From positions 1 to 64,000 of the forward strand of contig NZ_SBIU01000003.1 of assembly GCF_004765805.1 (NCBI RefSeq): a stretch of DNA of 64,000 nt, read 5' to 3'. Within the stretch, counting starts at the first letter, position 1. Every line of letters begins with the position of its first letter. The notes beneath the pieces were generated by a model, which saw only the letters and a list, made by a program, of their open reading frames with translations, had not been told where the DNA came from and made no database searches. Of the stretch, positions 42,715 through 50,988 are shown piece after piece. Source of the stretch: Halorussus halobius. Lineage in GTDB: Archaea; Halobacteriota; Halobacteria; Halobacteriales; Haladaptataceae. A program made the position numbers and the translations under genes.

Positions 42715-43446
42715 TCATATCGGCAGCCAGTCGGTTGCGAGGCCGCGGCTCGGAACGTGCCAGCGCTCCTCTGCGTGGTGGCCGCGTCCGGCCGAGTCGA
42801 CCGGCCGGAGTTCTATCACCGCGTCGAACCGTTCGACGAGCGACTGGACGCGCTCGGTCTCGAACGGTTCCATCAGGACGTAGTGACCCATGGCGTCGTA
42901 GTCGCTCACGTAGCCGGTGACGACCTGGAGACAGCGCTCGACGACTCCCCGGTCGTAGTGTTCGAGCAGCGCGCCCAGCGAGTCGACGCCGACCCGGAGC
43001 TGTGCCGGGGCGAGGCCGCCCGCCCGCCGGTCGAACGTCGCCATCGCCTCCGCGAGTTCGGCCTGCAGTCCGCCGAGCTGCGGGTCTATCACCCGCCGCT
43101 CGGACAGTTCGCCCACCGACTCACGGCCGGAGCCACCGCCCGCCTCCACCACCGACCGGGGCGGGGACGCGTGGTTGATTATCTCGGTCGTCTCGGCGGG
43201 CGGTTCCGACGCCCCGTCGGCGGTCGGAAGTCGCTCGACGACGCTCCGAGCGCTGGCGTCGGTGACCGCCAACAGCCGGTAGCGGCGCTCGTCGGTCCCG
43301 CCGAGGAGGCTCGCGCTCGCCTCGGTGAACAGCCGTCGCGGGGCGTCGCCGACGACGAGCAGGTTACAGCCGTCGGCCTTCAGCTCCCGTAGCACGTCCC
43401 GGAATTCGCCCCCGTCGTCCCGTTCGCCCGAACGCCCGTCGGTCAT
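42715..43446 (-). CDS. DUF7504-like (KaiC/RecA-superfamily-like) protein
   Basis: 243 residues. FRDVLRELKADGCNLLVVGDAPRRLF (start of the fold), RYRLLAVTDASARSVVERLP, and the late LAPAQLRVGVDSLGALLEHYD and YDAMGHYVLMEPFETERV resemble haloarchaeal DUF7504 proteins, a RecA/KaiC-like fold that often lacks a normal Walker A, as here (VVGDAPRRLF in place of GxxxxGKS). It is probably a sensor or scaffold. It precedes the CHAT gene, and a TATA-like box sits about 30 bases upstream. Confidence 0.7.
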   Translation of the reverse strand: MTDGRSGERDDGGEFRDVLRELKADGCNLLVVGDAPRRLFTEASASLLGGTDERRYRLLAVTDASARSVVERLPTADGASEPPAETTEIINHASPPRSVVEAGGGSGRESVGELSERRVIDPQLGGLQAELAEAMATFDRRAGGLAPAQLRVGVDSLGALLEHYDRGVVERCLQVVTGYVSDYDAMGHYVLMEPFETERVQSLVERFDAVIELRPVDSAGRGHHAEERWHVPSRGLATDWLPI

Positions 43447-43471
43447 TGGCGAGACCGTAGCGGATGTAGTG

Positions 43472-43479
43472 TTAATAAA
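43472..43479 (-). promoter_or_regulatory. TATA-like box of the DUF7504-CHAT operon
   Basis: TTTATTAA within GTTTATTAAC on the minus strand is centred 29-30 bases before ATG 43446. Confidence 0.55.
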
Positions 43480-43613
43480 CTTTCGCCGGCTGGCGGCGGG
43501 AAATATGCGTGGACGCGGACGCCAGCGCGTTCGTGTGGGATTAAATGCCTAGTATCGATTCGAACCCAATTAGGGAAACGCTTAACGGTGAATCCGCCCC
43601 ACATCGTGATAGA

Positions 43614-43757
43614 ATGTCACAAAGTAACACGCGCGATTCGAGTACCGCGACCTACGAGTGTCACGAGTGCCGAAACCGCGTCGAGGCCGCCGGGTTCCCG
43701 GGGCCCTGCCCCGAGTGCGAGGGGCCGATGCGGAACATCGCGGTCCCGCGAGAGTAG
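43614..43757 (+). CDS. Small rubrerythrin-like zinc/iron ribbon protein (DUF7129 type)
   Basis: 47 residues. Two CxxC knuckles, YECHECRNRV and CPECEGPM, form a rubredoxin-like metal site, as in short haloarchaeal rubrerythrin-like domain proteins. ATG 43614 is chosen because CTTAACGG is 29-30 bases upstream (leaderless). The frame's longer form would begin before that box. Its stop abuts the stop of the DUF255 gene with no gap. Confidence 0.75.
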   Translation: MSQSNTRDSSTATYECHECRNRVEAAGFPGPCPECEGPMRNIAVPRE

Positions 43758-45944
43758 TCACGTCCCGTCGTCGGCCCAGTCGAGCGCTGCCGCGAGGTCG
43801 CTCCGCGGAGGCGAACACGCGAACTTCTCGCAGACGTACGCGGTCGGCGCGTCGCCCTCGGCGTCTCTGTCCGCCCAGATCGGCGGCGCGCCGTCGAGTC
43901 CGAGCCGGTCCAACCACGCGGTCAGGTCGTCGTCGCCGGGGGGTCGACGCGACAGCAGCCGCGCGGGCAGGTAGCGGTCGGCCAGTTCCTCGCGCCACGA
44001 CTCGGGGAGGTCGTCGGCCACGGCGGTCACCTCCAGCGAGCCGTGCGCATAGCGGTCGGCCGCCAGCGCGAGCGAGGCGTGCTGGAGCGGGTTCGACCGA
44101 ATCGCTCGCCCCCGCGTTTCGAGCACGCGCTCGGCGATTTCCTCGAACCGGTCGTCTGGGGTGAACGCCGACACCGCGAGCAGGAGGTCGGTCGCCACGC
44201 CGAGACTGGCGGGCGTCGACTGGTCGCGGGGTTCCTGCGGGCGCGCGACCAGTTCCTCGCCGCGGTCGGGCGTGAAGTAGACGGTGCCGGCGTCGGCGTC
44301 CCAGAACTCGGCCGCGATGGCCGCCGCGAGGTCGAGCGCGAACCCGAGGTGGTCGGGGTCGCCGGTCGCCTCGTAGCAGTTCAACGCGCCGCGCGCGAGG
44401 AAGGCGTAGTCCTCGAGGTAGCCCTCGATGGCGACGTTCCCGTCCTTGTACCGGCGGCGCAGCCGGCCTTCCTCGGCGTTCCAGAGGTGCTCGCGGACGA
44501 AGTCGAGCGCGTCTTCCGCGAGGCCGGCCCACCGGTCGCCGTCGTCCAGCACCAGCGCGCCCTCCGCGAGCGCCGAGACGAGCAGGCCGTTCCAGCCCGC
44601 CAGCACCTTCTCGTCGCGCCGGGGCCGGGCCCGCCGCTCGCGCGCGTCGAAGACCCGCTTGCGGGCCTCGCCCAGCGTCTCCCCGACCTCGCGGTCGCTC
44701 ATGTCGTACGCGTCGGCGAGCGCCGGAACCGACTCGCTGACCGTCAGCACCGTCTTCCCCTCGAAATTACCCGACGCGGTGACGCCGTAGCGGTCGCAGA
44801 ACAGCTCCGTGGCGGTGTCGGCGTCGACTCCGCCGGCGGTCCAGTCGCCGTCCGCGACCGCCTCCCGTACCTGCTCGGGCGTCCAGACGTAGAAGGTGCC
44901 CTCCTCGCCCTCGCTCTGGGCGTCGAGCGTGCTGTAGAACCCGCCGTCCGGATGGGTCAGCTCGCGCTCGACGAACTCGAACGTCCGACGGGCGGCCTCG
45001 GCGAATCGGTCGTCGCCGGTGACCTGATAGCCCGCGAGCATCGCGCGGGGAATCTCGGCGTTGTCGTACAGCATCTTCTCGAAGTGAGGCACGACCCACT
45101 CGCGGTCGACGGTGTAGCGGTGGAAGCCGCCGCCGACGTGGTCGAACAGCCCGCCATCGGCCATCGCGGAGAGGGCCTCGGTCGCGACCTCGCGGTACTC
45201 GGCGGCGGTCTCGTCGTCGCTCGCGCGGTCGGCGGCGCGCAAGAGCAGGTGGATTCGGCCGGGCTGGGGGAACTTCTGGCCGGTTCCCCACCCACCGTAC
45301 TCGCGGTCGGCACCCCGGACGGCGGCGTCGGCGGCGCTCGCCAGCAGGTCCTCGCCGGGCGTCTCGCCGGGGTCGGGCACGCTTTCGAGTTCGTCCTCGA
45401 TGGCGTCGGTCCACTGGTCGGCGCGGCGCTCCATCTCCCGGCGGTCCTCCTCGTCGGCCCACGACGCCGCGATGTCCGCCAACAGGTCGGGGAACGCGGG
45501 CTGGCCGCGCTTGGGTTCGTCGGGGAAGTAGGTGCCGACGTAGAACGGTCGACCGTCGGGCGTGAGCCAGACCGACAGGGGCCAGCCGCCCCGCCCGGAG
45601 ACGGCCTGACAGATGGTCTGGTAGACGCTGTCGAGGTCCGGGCGCTCCTCGCGGTCGACCTTGACGGGGACGAAGTTCTCGTTGAGCAGTTCGGCGACCT
45701 CCTCGTCCTCGAAGCTCTCCTCTTCCATGACGTGACACCAGTGGCAGGCCGAGTAGCCCACCGACAGGAAGATGGGCACGTCGCGCTCGGCGGCGGCGTC
45801 GAGCGCCGCGTCGTCCCACGGCTGCCAGTGCACGGGGTTGTCGGCGTGCTGGCGGAGGTACGGGCTCTCCTCCTCGTCGAGCCGGTTTCGGGCGGTGGGG
45901 TCGCCTTCGGTAGAATCGGTGTCGGTCGCGTCGGCGTCGGTCAT
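43758..45944 (-). CDS. DUF255 thioredoxin-domain protein (YyaL/SSP411-like)
   Basis: 728 residues from ATG 45944. The N-terminal thioredoxin-like domain carries ESPYLRQHADNPVHWQPW and the active site SVGYSACHWCHVMEEESF with a CxxC. It is followed by an (alpha/alpha)6 toroid-like part (WGTGQKFPQPGRIH, HVGGGFHRYTVDREWVVPHF). Members are found from bacteria to humans; their role, possibly redox or carbohydrate-linked, is not settled. In-frame ATG 45953 is an alternative start. Codon usage is native. Confidence 0.9.
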   Translation of the reverse strand: MTDADATDTDSTEGDPTARNRLDEEESPYLRQHADNPVHWQPWDDAALDAAAERDVPIFLSVGYSACHWCHVMEEESFEDEEVAELLNENFVPVKVDREERPDLDSVYQTICQAVSGRGGWPLSVWLTPDGRPFYVGTYFPDEPKRGQPAFPDLLADIAASWADEEDRREMERRADQWTDAIEDELESVPDPGETPGEDLLASAADAAVRGADREYGGWGTGQKFPQPGRIHLLLRAADRASDDETAAEYREVATEALSAMADGGLFDHVGGGFHRYTVDREWVVPHFEKMLYDNAEIPRAMLAGYQVTGDDRFAEAARRTFEFVERELTHPDGGFYSTLDAQSEGEEGTFYVWTPEQVREAVADGDWTAGGVDADTATELFCDRYGVTASGNFEGKTVLTVSESVPALADAYDMSDREVGETLGEARKRVFDARERRARPRRDEKVLAGWNGLLVSALAEGALVLDDGDRWAGLAEDALDFVREHLWNAEEGRLRRRYKDGNVAIEGYLEDYAFLARGALNCYEATGDPDHLGFALDLAAAIAAEFWDADAGTVYFTPDRGEELVARPQEPRDQSTPASLGVATDLLLAVSAFTPDDRFEEIAERVLETRGRAIRSNPLQHASLALAADRYAHGSLEVTAVADDLPESWREELADRYLPARLLSRRPPGDDDLTAWLDRLGLDGAPPIWADRDAEGDAPTAYVCEKFACSPPRSDLAAALDWADDGT

Positions 45945-46106
45945 GCCCCACACGAGGGGTTCCAGCGGGGTAAAGTCGGGGCTTTCGGCGAGCAGGGACG
46001 GGGGATAGTCGGCGCGTGCTCCGTCGTCCTCTCCGTCTTGGTGCGCACTCTATCGAACCCTCCGCTCGGCGTGCGCTCGGTCGGTCTCTCCGTCTCGGCG
46101 CGCGCT

Positions 46107-46347
46107 GGCGCGACCTCGTGTCGCGCCAACTCGTGCGAGGGAGGCGAGCGCGTTCAGGCGCTCGCCGAGGCTGGGGAGGGATGAGGCTCCCGCTGTGCGG
46201 TCGCGGTGAGGGCGGTTGCCGTCGCGGTGCGGGGCGGTCACTCATTTGTCGAGGCAGTAGCTAGCTTCTCCAACTGCCCTCGTGAGGAAGTTGACGGCAA
46301 CAGGAAGCTAGCTACTGCTTGAGCCACTGAGTGACCGCAACCGCACC
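46107..46347 (+). repeat. Composite intergenic repeat, copy E (most complete)
   Basis: In order: hairpin 1 at 46107-46127 (GGCGCGAC/GTCGCGCC, loop CTCGT), CGTGCGAGGGA, hairpin 2 at 46143-46166 (GGCGAGCGC/GCGCTCGCC, loop GTTCAG), GAGGCTGGGGAGGG, and then an inverted repeat with arms 46226-46268 and 46304-46347. The arms share GCGGTCACTCA and CAGTAGCTAGCTTC. A GCCCCAGCC complement of the GGCTGGGG box lies beyond the right arm (about 46366-46376). It occupies the gap between the divergent DUF255 and purD genes. Confidence 0.85.
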
Positions 46348-46449
46348 ACACTCGCGAGTCTCACGCCGCCCCAGCCTCTTCCTCCTTCGCTCCCTTCGGT
46401 CGCGTCAGTCGTCCCTCGCGCACGTTGCTCGCTCGCGCCGGATTCAAAA

Positions 46450-46569
46450 TTAGCAGTTCGGCTCGAAGCTGGCGTCGACCTCGAAGCAGGCGTCACGGTC
46501 CTCGTCGATGCGTCCGTCCCTGATTCGTCGTTGGGGGTAGCGTCGAGGAGTCGAGCGCGAGTAGCGCAC
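46450..46569 (-). CDS. Candidate 39-residue microprotein (GTG start)
   Basis: A frame from GTG 46569 to TAA at 46450 encodes MRYSRSTPRRYPQRRIRDGR followed by IDEDRDACFEVDASFEPNC. The second half has strong haloarchaeal coding character (GAC, GAG, TTC, GCC codons, acidic), unlike the surrounding intergenic DNA. The first half is basic, giving a charged bipartite peptide with two Cys, one of them C-terminal. The inverted repeat at 46577-46590 lies just upstream of the start. It could also be the remnant of a longer lost gene. Confidence 0.35.
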   Translation of the reverse strand: MRYSRSTPRRYPQRRIRDGRIDEDRDACFEVDASFEPNC

Positions 46570-46576
46570 CTAATGC

Positions 46577-46590
46577 GTATGTTTGCATAC
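46577..46590. promoter_or_regulatory. Short palindrome in the purD upstream region
   Basis: GTATG-TTTG-CATAC, a perfect 5-bp inverted repeat, lies about 25 bases upstream of the likely purD TATA box (CCTTTACAC near 46610) and next to the microORF start. The position fits an operator acting on one or both divergent units. Confidence 0.4.
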
Positions 46591-46643
46591 TTCCCGAGTT
46601 CCCAAAAGCAACCTTTACACTCCCATGCCCACATCCTCCGGGT

Positions 46644-47936
46644 ATGACCGAGACAGTCCTGCTGGTCGGCGGCGGCGGACGCGAACACGCCATCGCCCGA
46701 GCCCTGAGCGACAGCGACGCGGCCCTCTACGCCTGCGCGGGCAACCGCAACCCCGGCATCGCGGCGCTGGCCGAGGGGTTCGAGGCGGTCGAGACCACCG
46801 ACCCCGAGGCGGTCGTCGCCTACGCCGAGGACGTGGGCGCGACCCTCGCGGTCGTCGGCCCGGAGGGGCCGCTCGCGGCCGGGGTCGCCGACGCGCTCGA
46901 CGACGCCGGCGTCTACGCCTTCGGCCCGCGCGAGGCCGAGGCCCGCATCGAGACCGACAAGGCCTACCAGCGCCGGTTCATGCGCGAGAACGAGATTCCG
47001 GGCTGTCCCGAGTTCGAGACGTTCGACGAGACGGCGGCGGCCTGCGAGTTCATCGACGAGTACGACGGCGACCTCGCGGTGAAACCGGCCGGGCTCACCG
47101 GCGGCAAAGGCGTCCGGGTCATCGGCGACCAGGTGACCGCCGAGCAAGCCAAGGCGTACCTCCGGGACGCCGACTACGACCGCGTGGTGCTCGAAGAGCG
47201 CCTCGTCGGCGAGGAGTTCACCGTGCAGGCGCTCGTGGCGAACGGCGACCTGCGGACGACCCCGGCCGTGCAGGACCACAAGCGCGCCTACGAGGGCGAC
47301 GAAGGGCCCAACACCGGCGGGATGGGCAGTTACAGCGACGCCACCGACGAACTGCCGTTCATGACCGAGGCCGACTACCGCGAGGCGGTCGAGATTCTGG
47401 AGGCGACCGTCGACGCGCTCGACGGCTACAAGGGCGTCCTCTACGGCCAGTTCATGCTCACGGCCGACGGCGTTCGGGTCGTCGAGTTCAACGCCCGCTT
47501 CGGCGACCCCGAGGCGATGAACACCCTGCCGGTGCTCGACACCGACTTCCTCGACGTGCTGGTGGCGGCCCGCGAGGGCGAGGCCCTGCCCGACCTGTCG
47601 TTCGCGTCACGGGCGACGGTCTGCAAGTACGCCGTCCCCGAAGGCTATCCGACCGACCCGCAAGCGGGCGCGACGGTCGAAATCGATGCGGACAGCGCCG
47701 GCGACGCCCTGCTCTTCTACGCCAGCGTCGACGAGCGCGAGGACGGCATCTACACCACCACCTCGCGGGCGTTCGCGGTCGTCGGCGTCGCCGACACCAT
47801 CACCGAGGCCGAGGGGATAGCCGAGGACGCGCTCGCGTTCGCGGGCGAGGAGGGACTCGACGTGCGCCACGACATCGGCAAACCCGATCTCGTCCAGCGG
47901 CGAATCGACCACGTGGCCGAGCTACGCGGGGAGTAA
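46644..47936 (+). CDS. purD: Phosphoribosylamine-glycine ligase (GAR synthetase)
   Basis: 430 residues, full length. N-terminal LLVGGGGREHAIARAL binds substrate; the ATP-grasp core has VKPAGLTGGKGVRVI (about 149-163), VVLEERLVGEEFTVQAL, and the metal site VVEFNARFGDPEAMNTLPVL (about 285-304). It joins glycine to phosphoribosylamine in the second step of purine synthesis. No other pur genes are adjacent. ATG 46644 follows a TATA-like CCTTTACAC by about 32 bases. Confidence 0.95.
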   Translation: MTETVLLVGGGGREHAIARALSDSDAALYACAGNRNPGIAALAEGFEAVETTDPEAVVAYAEDVGATLAVVGPEGPLAAGVADALDDAGVYAFGPREAEARIETDKAYQRRFMRENEIPGCPEFETFDETAAACEFIDEYDGDLAVKPAGLTGGKGVRVIGDQVTAEQAKAYLRDADYDRVVLEERLVGEEFTVQALVANGDLRTTPAVQDHKRAYEGDEGPNTGGMGSYSDATDELPFMTEADYREAVEILEATVDALDGYKGVLYGQFMLTADGVRVVEFNARFGDPEAMNTLPVLDTDFLDVLVAAREGEALPDLSFASRATVCKYAVPEGYPTDPQAGATVEIDADSAGDALLFYASVDEREDGIYTTTSRAFAVVGVADTITEAEGIAEDALAFAGEEGLDVRHDIGKPDLVQRRIDHVAELRGE

Positions 47937-48019
47937 GTCGGGCCTGACGCCGTCACAGTCGCATCTTTCGACCCCGAACGCGACGCATAACAAACCCCGT
48001 TCTGGTCGTCGGCACACGC

Positions 48020-48379
48020 ATGCCCGACTCCGACGCCGCCGAGTTGCCGACCGACCGTGCGTTCGACCTGCTCGGGGACGCCACCCGCCGACGGACCGTG
48101 GCGGCGCTCCGAGCGGCCGACGGGGCCGTGGCGCTCGACGACCTCGTCGACGACGTCGTCGAGCGGGTGTCCGACGGGACGCCCGGGGACGTTCCCTCGG
48201 ACCGCCGCGAGCGGGTCGCCGCGTCGTTACACCACTGTCACTTGCCCAAGCTCGACGACGCCGACGTGGTGGCGTACGACCCGACGGAGAACCGAGTGGC
48301 CGTGACGCCGGACGCCGACGAGCTCGCCCCGTTCCTCGACGCCATCGAGACCGGCGTCGAGCGCGTCCGACGCGAGTAG
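48020..48379 (+). CDS. DUF7344 winged-helix transcriptional regulator
   Basis: 119 residues. AFDLLGDATRRRTVAALRA is the first winged-helix helix pair, SLHHCHLPKLDDADVVAYD the recognition helix and wing, and RVAVTPDADELAPFLDAIE the C-terminal helix. It is a short DUF7344/ArsR-like DNA-binding protein without membrane segments, related to the N-terminal part of the protein at 8080-8643. Its targets cannot be told. It is convergent with the HTTM gene. Confidence 0.82.
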   Translation: MPDSDAAELPTDRAFDLLGDATRRRTVAALRAADGAVALDDLVDDVVERVSDGTPGDVPSDRRERVAASLHHCHLPKLDDADVVAYDPTENRVAVTPDADELAPFLDAIETGVERVRRE

Positions 48380-48404
48380 CGACCCCCGCGAGACTCGGCC
48401 CGAG

Positions 48405-49229
48405 TCAGGTGACAGACCACGGGACCAGCTGATTCGCGTAGTAGATGGCGGGGTATGTCGCGGGAAACATCAGCATGAAACTGTTGATGCCTACGACCGC
48501 GCCGTTCGCGAAGTGGAACGCGAACGCCGCGACGAACACCGCGAGGAGCGCGGACGGGTCCAGAAAGAGGACCACCGGGAACAGCACCTCGAACCCGATG
48601 ACGCTCCACGAGAACAGTCGCTTCGTCGACGGGTACGCCGCGACGAAGCGATAGAGTCGGTCGTCGCCCCACGTCTTGGTCGAGACCACCATCTCGATGG
48701 CGTCGCCGTTTCGCCACTGTCGGCCCGCCACTTTCGCCACCCCGGCGAGGAAGTAGCCCAGAATCCCCTGGACCGCGATGAACAGGACCGCCGCGAGCTG
48801 TTCGGTGCTCCCGTCCGGAAACACCGTCGCGATCAGCAGCCCGAAGTTGGTGACCACCGACATGTCGAACGCGCCGCTCAGCCCGATGGAGTGGCGAACC
48901 TTGACGAGAACGTCGTTCAGGAGCGCGAGGAGTACGACCGCCGGCAAGGCGACGTCGGGAACCGACCCCGTCAAATCGAAGGCCCCGAGCGCGACCAGCG
49001 CGCTCCCGACGAGGATGCGGCCCACCAGAACTATCGGGAACGCACCGAACAGGGGTCTCAGCGCTCTCGACCAGCGCGTGGCGTTCAGATCGAGGCTCCG
49101 AACCTCCCAACTGAACAGGCCGCCGTCGTCGTACTGCCGGCGGAGAGACAGCAGTTCGACGCCGGTGTAGATGGCGTGGACGCCGGTTCCGAGCGCGACG
49201 AGTGCGATGACGGTAGGGACCAGGCTCAT
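48405..49229 (-). CDS. HTTM (vitamin K-dependent gamma-carboxylase-like) membrane protein
   Basis: 274 residues, about seven transmembrane helices. The HTTM pattern is clear in GILGYFLAGVAKVAGRQWRN (about 155-174), then TKRLFSWSVIGFEVLFPVVL and FHFANGAVVGINSFMLMFPA (about 238-257). HTTM proteins are relatives of vitamin K-dependent gamma-carboxylase; SdpB of the Bacillus sporulation-delaying toxin system is one. The gene overlaps the preceding 49226-49801 gene by four bases, as a coupled pair. Activity is unknown; I infer peptide or lipid modification. Confidence 0.8.
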   Translation of the reverse strand: MSLVPTVIALVALGTGVHAIYTGVELLSLRRQYDDGGLFSWEVRSLDLNATRWSRALRPLFGAFPIVLVGRILVGSALVALGAFDLTGSVPDVALPAVVLLALLNDVLVKVRHSIGLSGAFDMSVVTNFGLLIATVFPDGSTEQLAAVLFIAVQGILGYFLAGVAKVAGRQWRNGDAIEMVVSTKTWGDDRLYRFVAAYPSTKRLFSWSVIGFEVLFPVVLFLDPSALLAVFVAAFAFHFANGAVVGINSFMLMFPATYPAIYYANQLVPWSVT

Positions 49230-49801
49230 AGTTCGTGGAAGTTCGAGACGAACTGCGGGGTCGCTTCCTCCTCGCGGAGGCTACTCTGCATCAGCATGAA
49301 CTGGGTCCTTCTCGCGTCGTCGTCGTGGTCGGCCCCCGAGACGACGTTGAGTAACAACAGGTACTGGGTGCTCAGGAGGTGGTCGTCGGACTCGATGGGC
49401 TGTAGGCCCTCCGAGCCCGACGACTCGTCGACTTCGGCGAGTTCGGAGCCCTCGAGGTGCCGTTTCAGCGCCTGGTTGAGGTCGAACAGGCCCTTCGCCT
49501 TGTACAGCGACGGGTTCCACACCCACTTGAGTCGCTGGCGCGTCTGCGTGACGTCGGTAACCTCGGTCCACTGGGTCACGGTCCCGTCGGCCAGTTCGTC
49601 CCGGTACAGCAGATGGGTGTCCCACTGGCCGGGATGGGGCGCGAAGAAGTTCCAGTTGGGCGCGAGGAGCTTCAGGTGCAACCGCTGCAACCAGTCGGTG
49701 ACGGTCGACCGTTCGGTCAGCGACTCGACGGTGGCACCGATCGTCGCCAGCGCGAGGAGAGACAGCACCGCGGGAACGAGAACGGCTGTTACGGTCGTCA
49801 T
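49226..49801 (-). CDS. SdpA/DUF5819-like membrane-anchored partner of the HTTM protein
   Basis: 191 residues. One N-terminal membrane helix (TAVLVPAVLSLLALATIGA) is followed by LLAPNWNFFAPHPGQWDTHLL, a WxFFAPxP motif typical of DUF5819-like and SdpA-like proteins that sit next to HTTM genes, then LYRDELADGTVTQWTEV. The remainder is soluble and helical. The start overlaps the HTTM gene by four bases. TATA-like ATAAATTT/TTAAAATT lies about 32-35 bases upstream. The similarity to SdpA is by motif and context and has not been confirmed by a search. Confidence 0.65.
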   Translation of the reverse strand: MTTVTAVLVPAVLSLLALATIGATVESLTERSTVTDWLQRLHLKLLAPNWNFFAPHPGQWDTHLLYRDELADGTVTQWTEVTDVTQTRQRLKWVWNPSLYKAKGLFDLNQALKRHLEGSELAEVDESSGSEGLQPIESDDHLLSTQYLLLLNVVSGADHDDDARRTQFMLMQSSLREEEATPQFVSNFHEL

Positions 49802-49952
49802 TCGACATCAGATACCCGAGAACAGGACTTAAAATTTATCAGTTTCAAGAAAAATGTAATTGGGCAGTTACGATTCGGTCGACGGACGGACGCGGTCGAA
49901 CCCGGAGGCCGTACCGTGACCGACCGGGAAGACGACGGTTCGGGGCTGCCGA

Positions 49953-50264
49953 CTACGTGAGGTCGCGTCGGGCCTCGACGAGTGCGTCCGCGGACGCACC
50001 CTCGAGGTCCTCCACCACTTCCTCGTCGACGGACTCCACCGAGGCGTCCGCGGCGACACCAGCGACTGCCACGATCGTCGGGGTCGTCGTTACCGACGGG
50101 GCCACGAGAACGGGGGAAATCGTCGAGTCGATAGCGACCACAGCGTCCCATTCGGCGTCGGCTGATACGACGCCCTCGACCGTCCGCTGGACGCCCTCGC
50201 GGGCGGTGCGTTCGGCTTTAGTCAACTGGTCACTACTCTCGCCCGAAGCGCTTTCTTCTACCAT
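49953..50264 (-). CDS. Small acidic protein 1, possible peptide precursor (paralog of 50989-51294)
   Basis: 103 residues, no signal peptide. A polar acidic N-terminus (about 1-38, with LTKAERTAREGVQ) is followed by a hydrophobic centre DSTISPVLVAPSVTTTPTIV and VAVAGVAADASVES, and an acidic tail ending EARRDLT. The paralog at 50989-51294 keeps LT+AER, PVLVAP, TT, VVAG and EARRDL. It has an AT-rich promoter region, with TATA centred 26-27 bases before ATG 50264. It lies just upstream of the SdpA-like/HTTM pair on the same strand, so a precursor or substrate role is conceivable but unproven. Confidence 0.7.
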   Translation of the reverse strand: MVEESASGESSDQLTKAERTAREGVQRTVEGVVSADAEWDAVVAIDSTISPVLVAPSVTTTPTIVAVAGVAADASVESVDEEVVEDLEGASADALVEARRDLT

Positions 50265-50286
50265 GAAATCAAAATTAAATTACTAC

Positions 50287-50294
50287 ATTATATT
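50287..50294 (-). promoter_or_regulatory. TATA-like box of small acidic protein 1
   Basis: AATATAAT on the minus strand, centred 26-27 bases before ATG 50264, lies in a markedly AT-rich island (about 50262-50330), which is unusual for this window. Confidence 0.65.
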
Positions 50295-50395
50295 TGTTTT
50301 GGTTACTATACTAGATATTTAATTTTGCCGACGCGGCGTGGAACTCGACGGCGGAACCAGCTACTTTCAAGGTCGAACCTCCCGAACGTCCCGCC

Positions 50396-50935
50396 GTGAC
50401 CGACGCGAGCGAGGGGCCGTCCGACGACGCCACGCCACGCCACCAACGCATCGCGCGCCACGCCACGCCGGGGCCGGGAAACTCGCTCCGGTCGTGGCCC
50501 AGCGCCAAGCACCCCCTGCGGGTCGCGCTCAACTACGTGGTCGTCGTTCTCGCGCGCATCTGTCCCAGCCTCCGGGTCAAGAACCTCCTCTTGCGGTCCA
50601 TCGGCGTGACGGTCGGCGAGGGCGTGTCGTGGGGGCTCGAATCCACGCCCGACGTGTTCTGGCCCGAACTCGTCACGGTCGAGGACCACGCGATAATCGG
50701 GTACGACGCCACCATCCTGTGCCACGAGTTCCTCCAGGAGGAGTACCGGACGGGCGAGGTCGTCGTCGGCGAGGAGGCGATGGTCGGCGCTGGCGCGGTA
50801 CTCCTGCCCGGCGTCGAGGTCGGCGCTGGCGCGAGCGTCGCGGCCAACTCGCTGGTGACCCGCGACGTTCCGCCCGGCGCCACGGTCGCCGGCGTCCCGG
50901 CCGAACCGATGGGCCGCGACGAGCGCGGGGAGTGA
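50396..50935 (+). CDS. Hexapeptide-repeat (left-handed beta-helix) acyltransferase
   Basis: 179 residues with a GTG start at 50396. The N-terminal ~60 residues include one hydrophobic segment (VALNYVVVVLARICPSL). The parallel beta-helix follows (GVTVGEGVSWGLESTPDV, VTVEDHAIIGYDATILCHEF, VVVGEEAMVGAGAVLLPGVE), ending RDVPPGATVAGVPA. This is the maltose/galactoside O-acetyltransferase class that moves an acetyl group from acetyl-CoA. It is set between the two paralogous small acidic proteins, on the opposite strand. Confidence 0.85.
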   Translation: MTDASEGPSDDATPRHQRIARHATPGPGNSLRSWPSAKHPLRVALNYVVVVLARICPSLRVKNLLLRSIGVTVGEGVSWGLESTPDVFWPELVTVEDHAIIGYDATILCHEFLQEEYRTGEVVVGEEAMVGAGAVLLPGVEVGAGASVAANSLVTRDVPPGATVAGVPAEPMGRDERGE

Positions 50936-50988
50936 CCCGCGGGCCGACTCGACCGGACCGCGAAGAGAACCCCGCCGGAGCGCGACAC

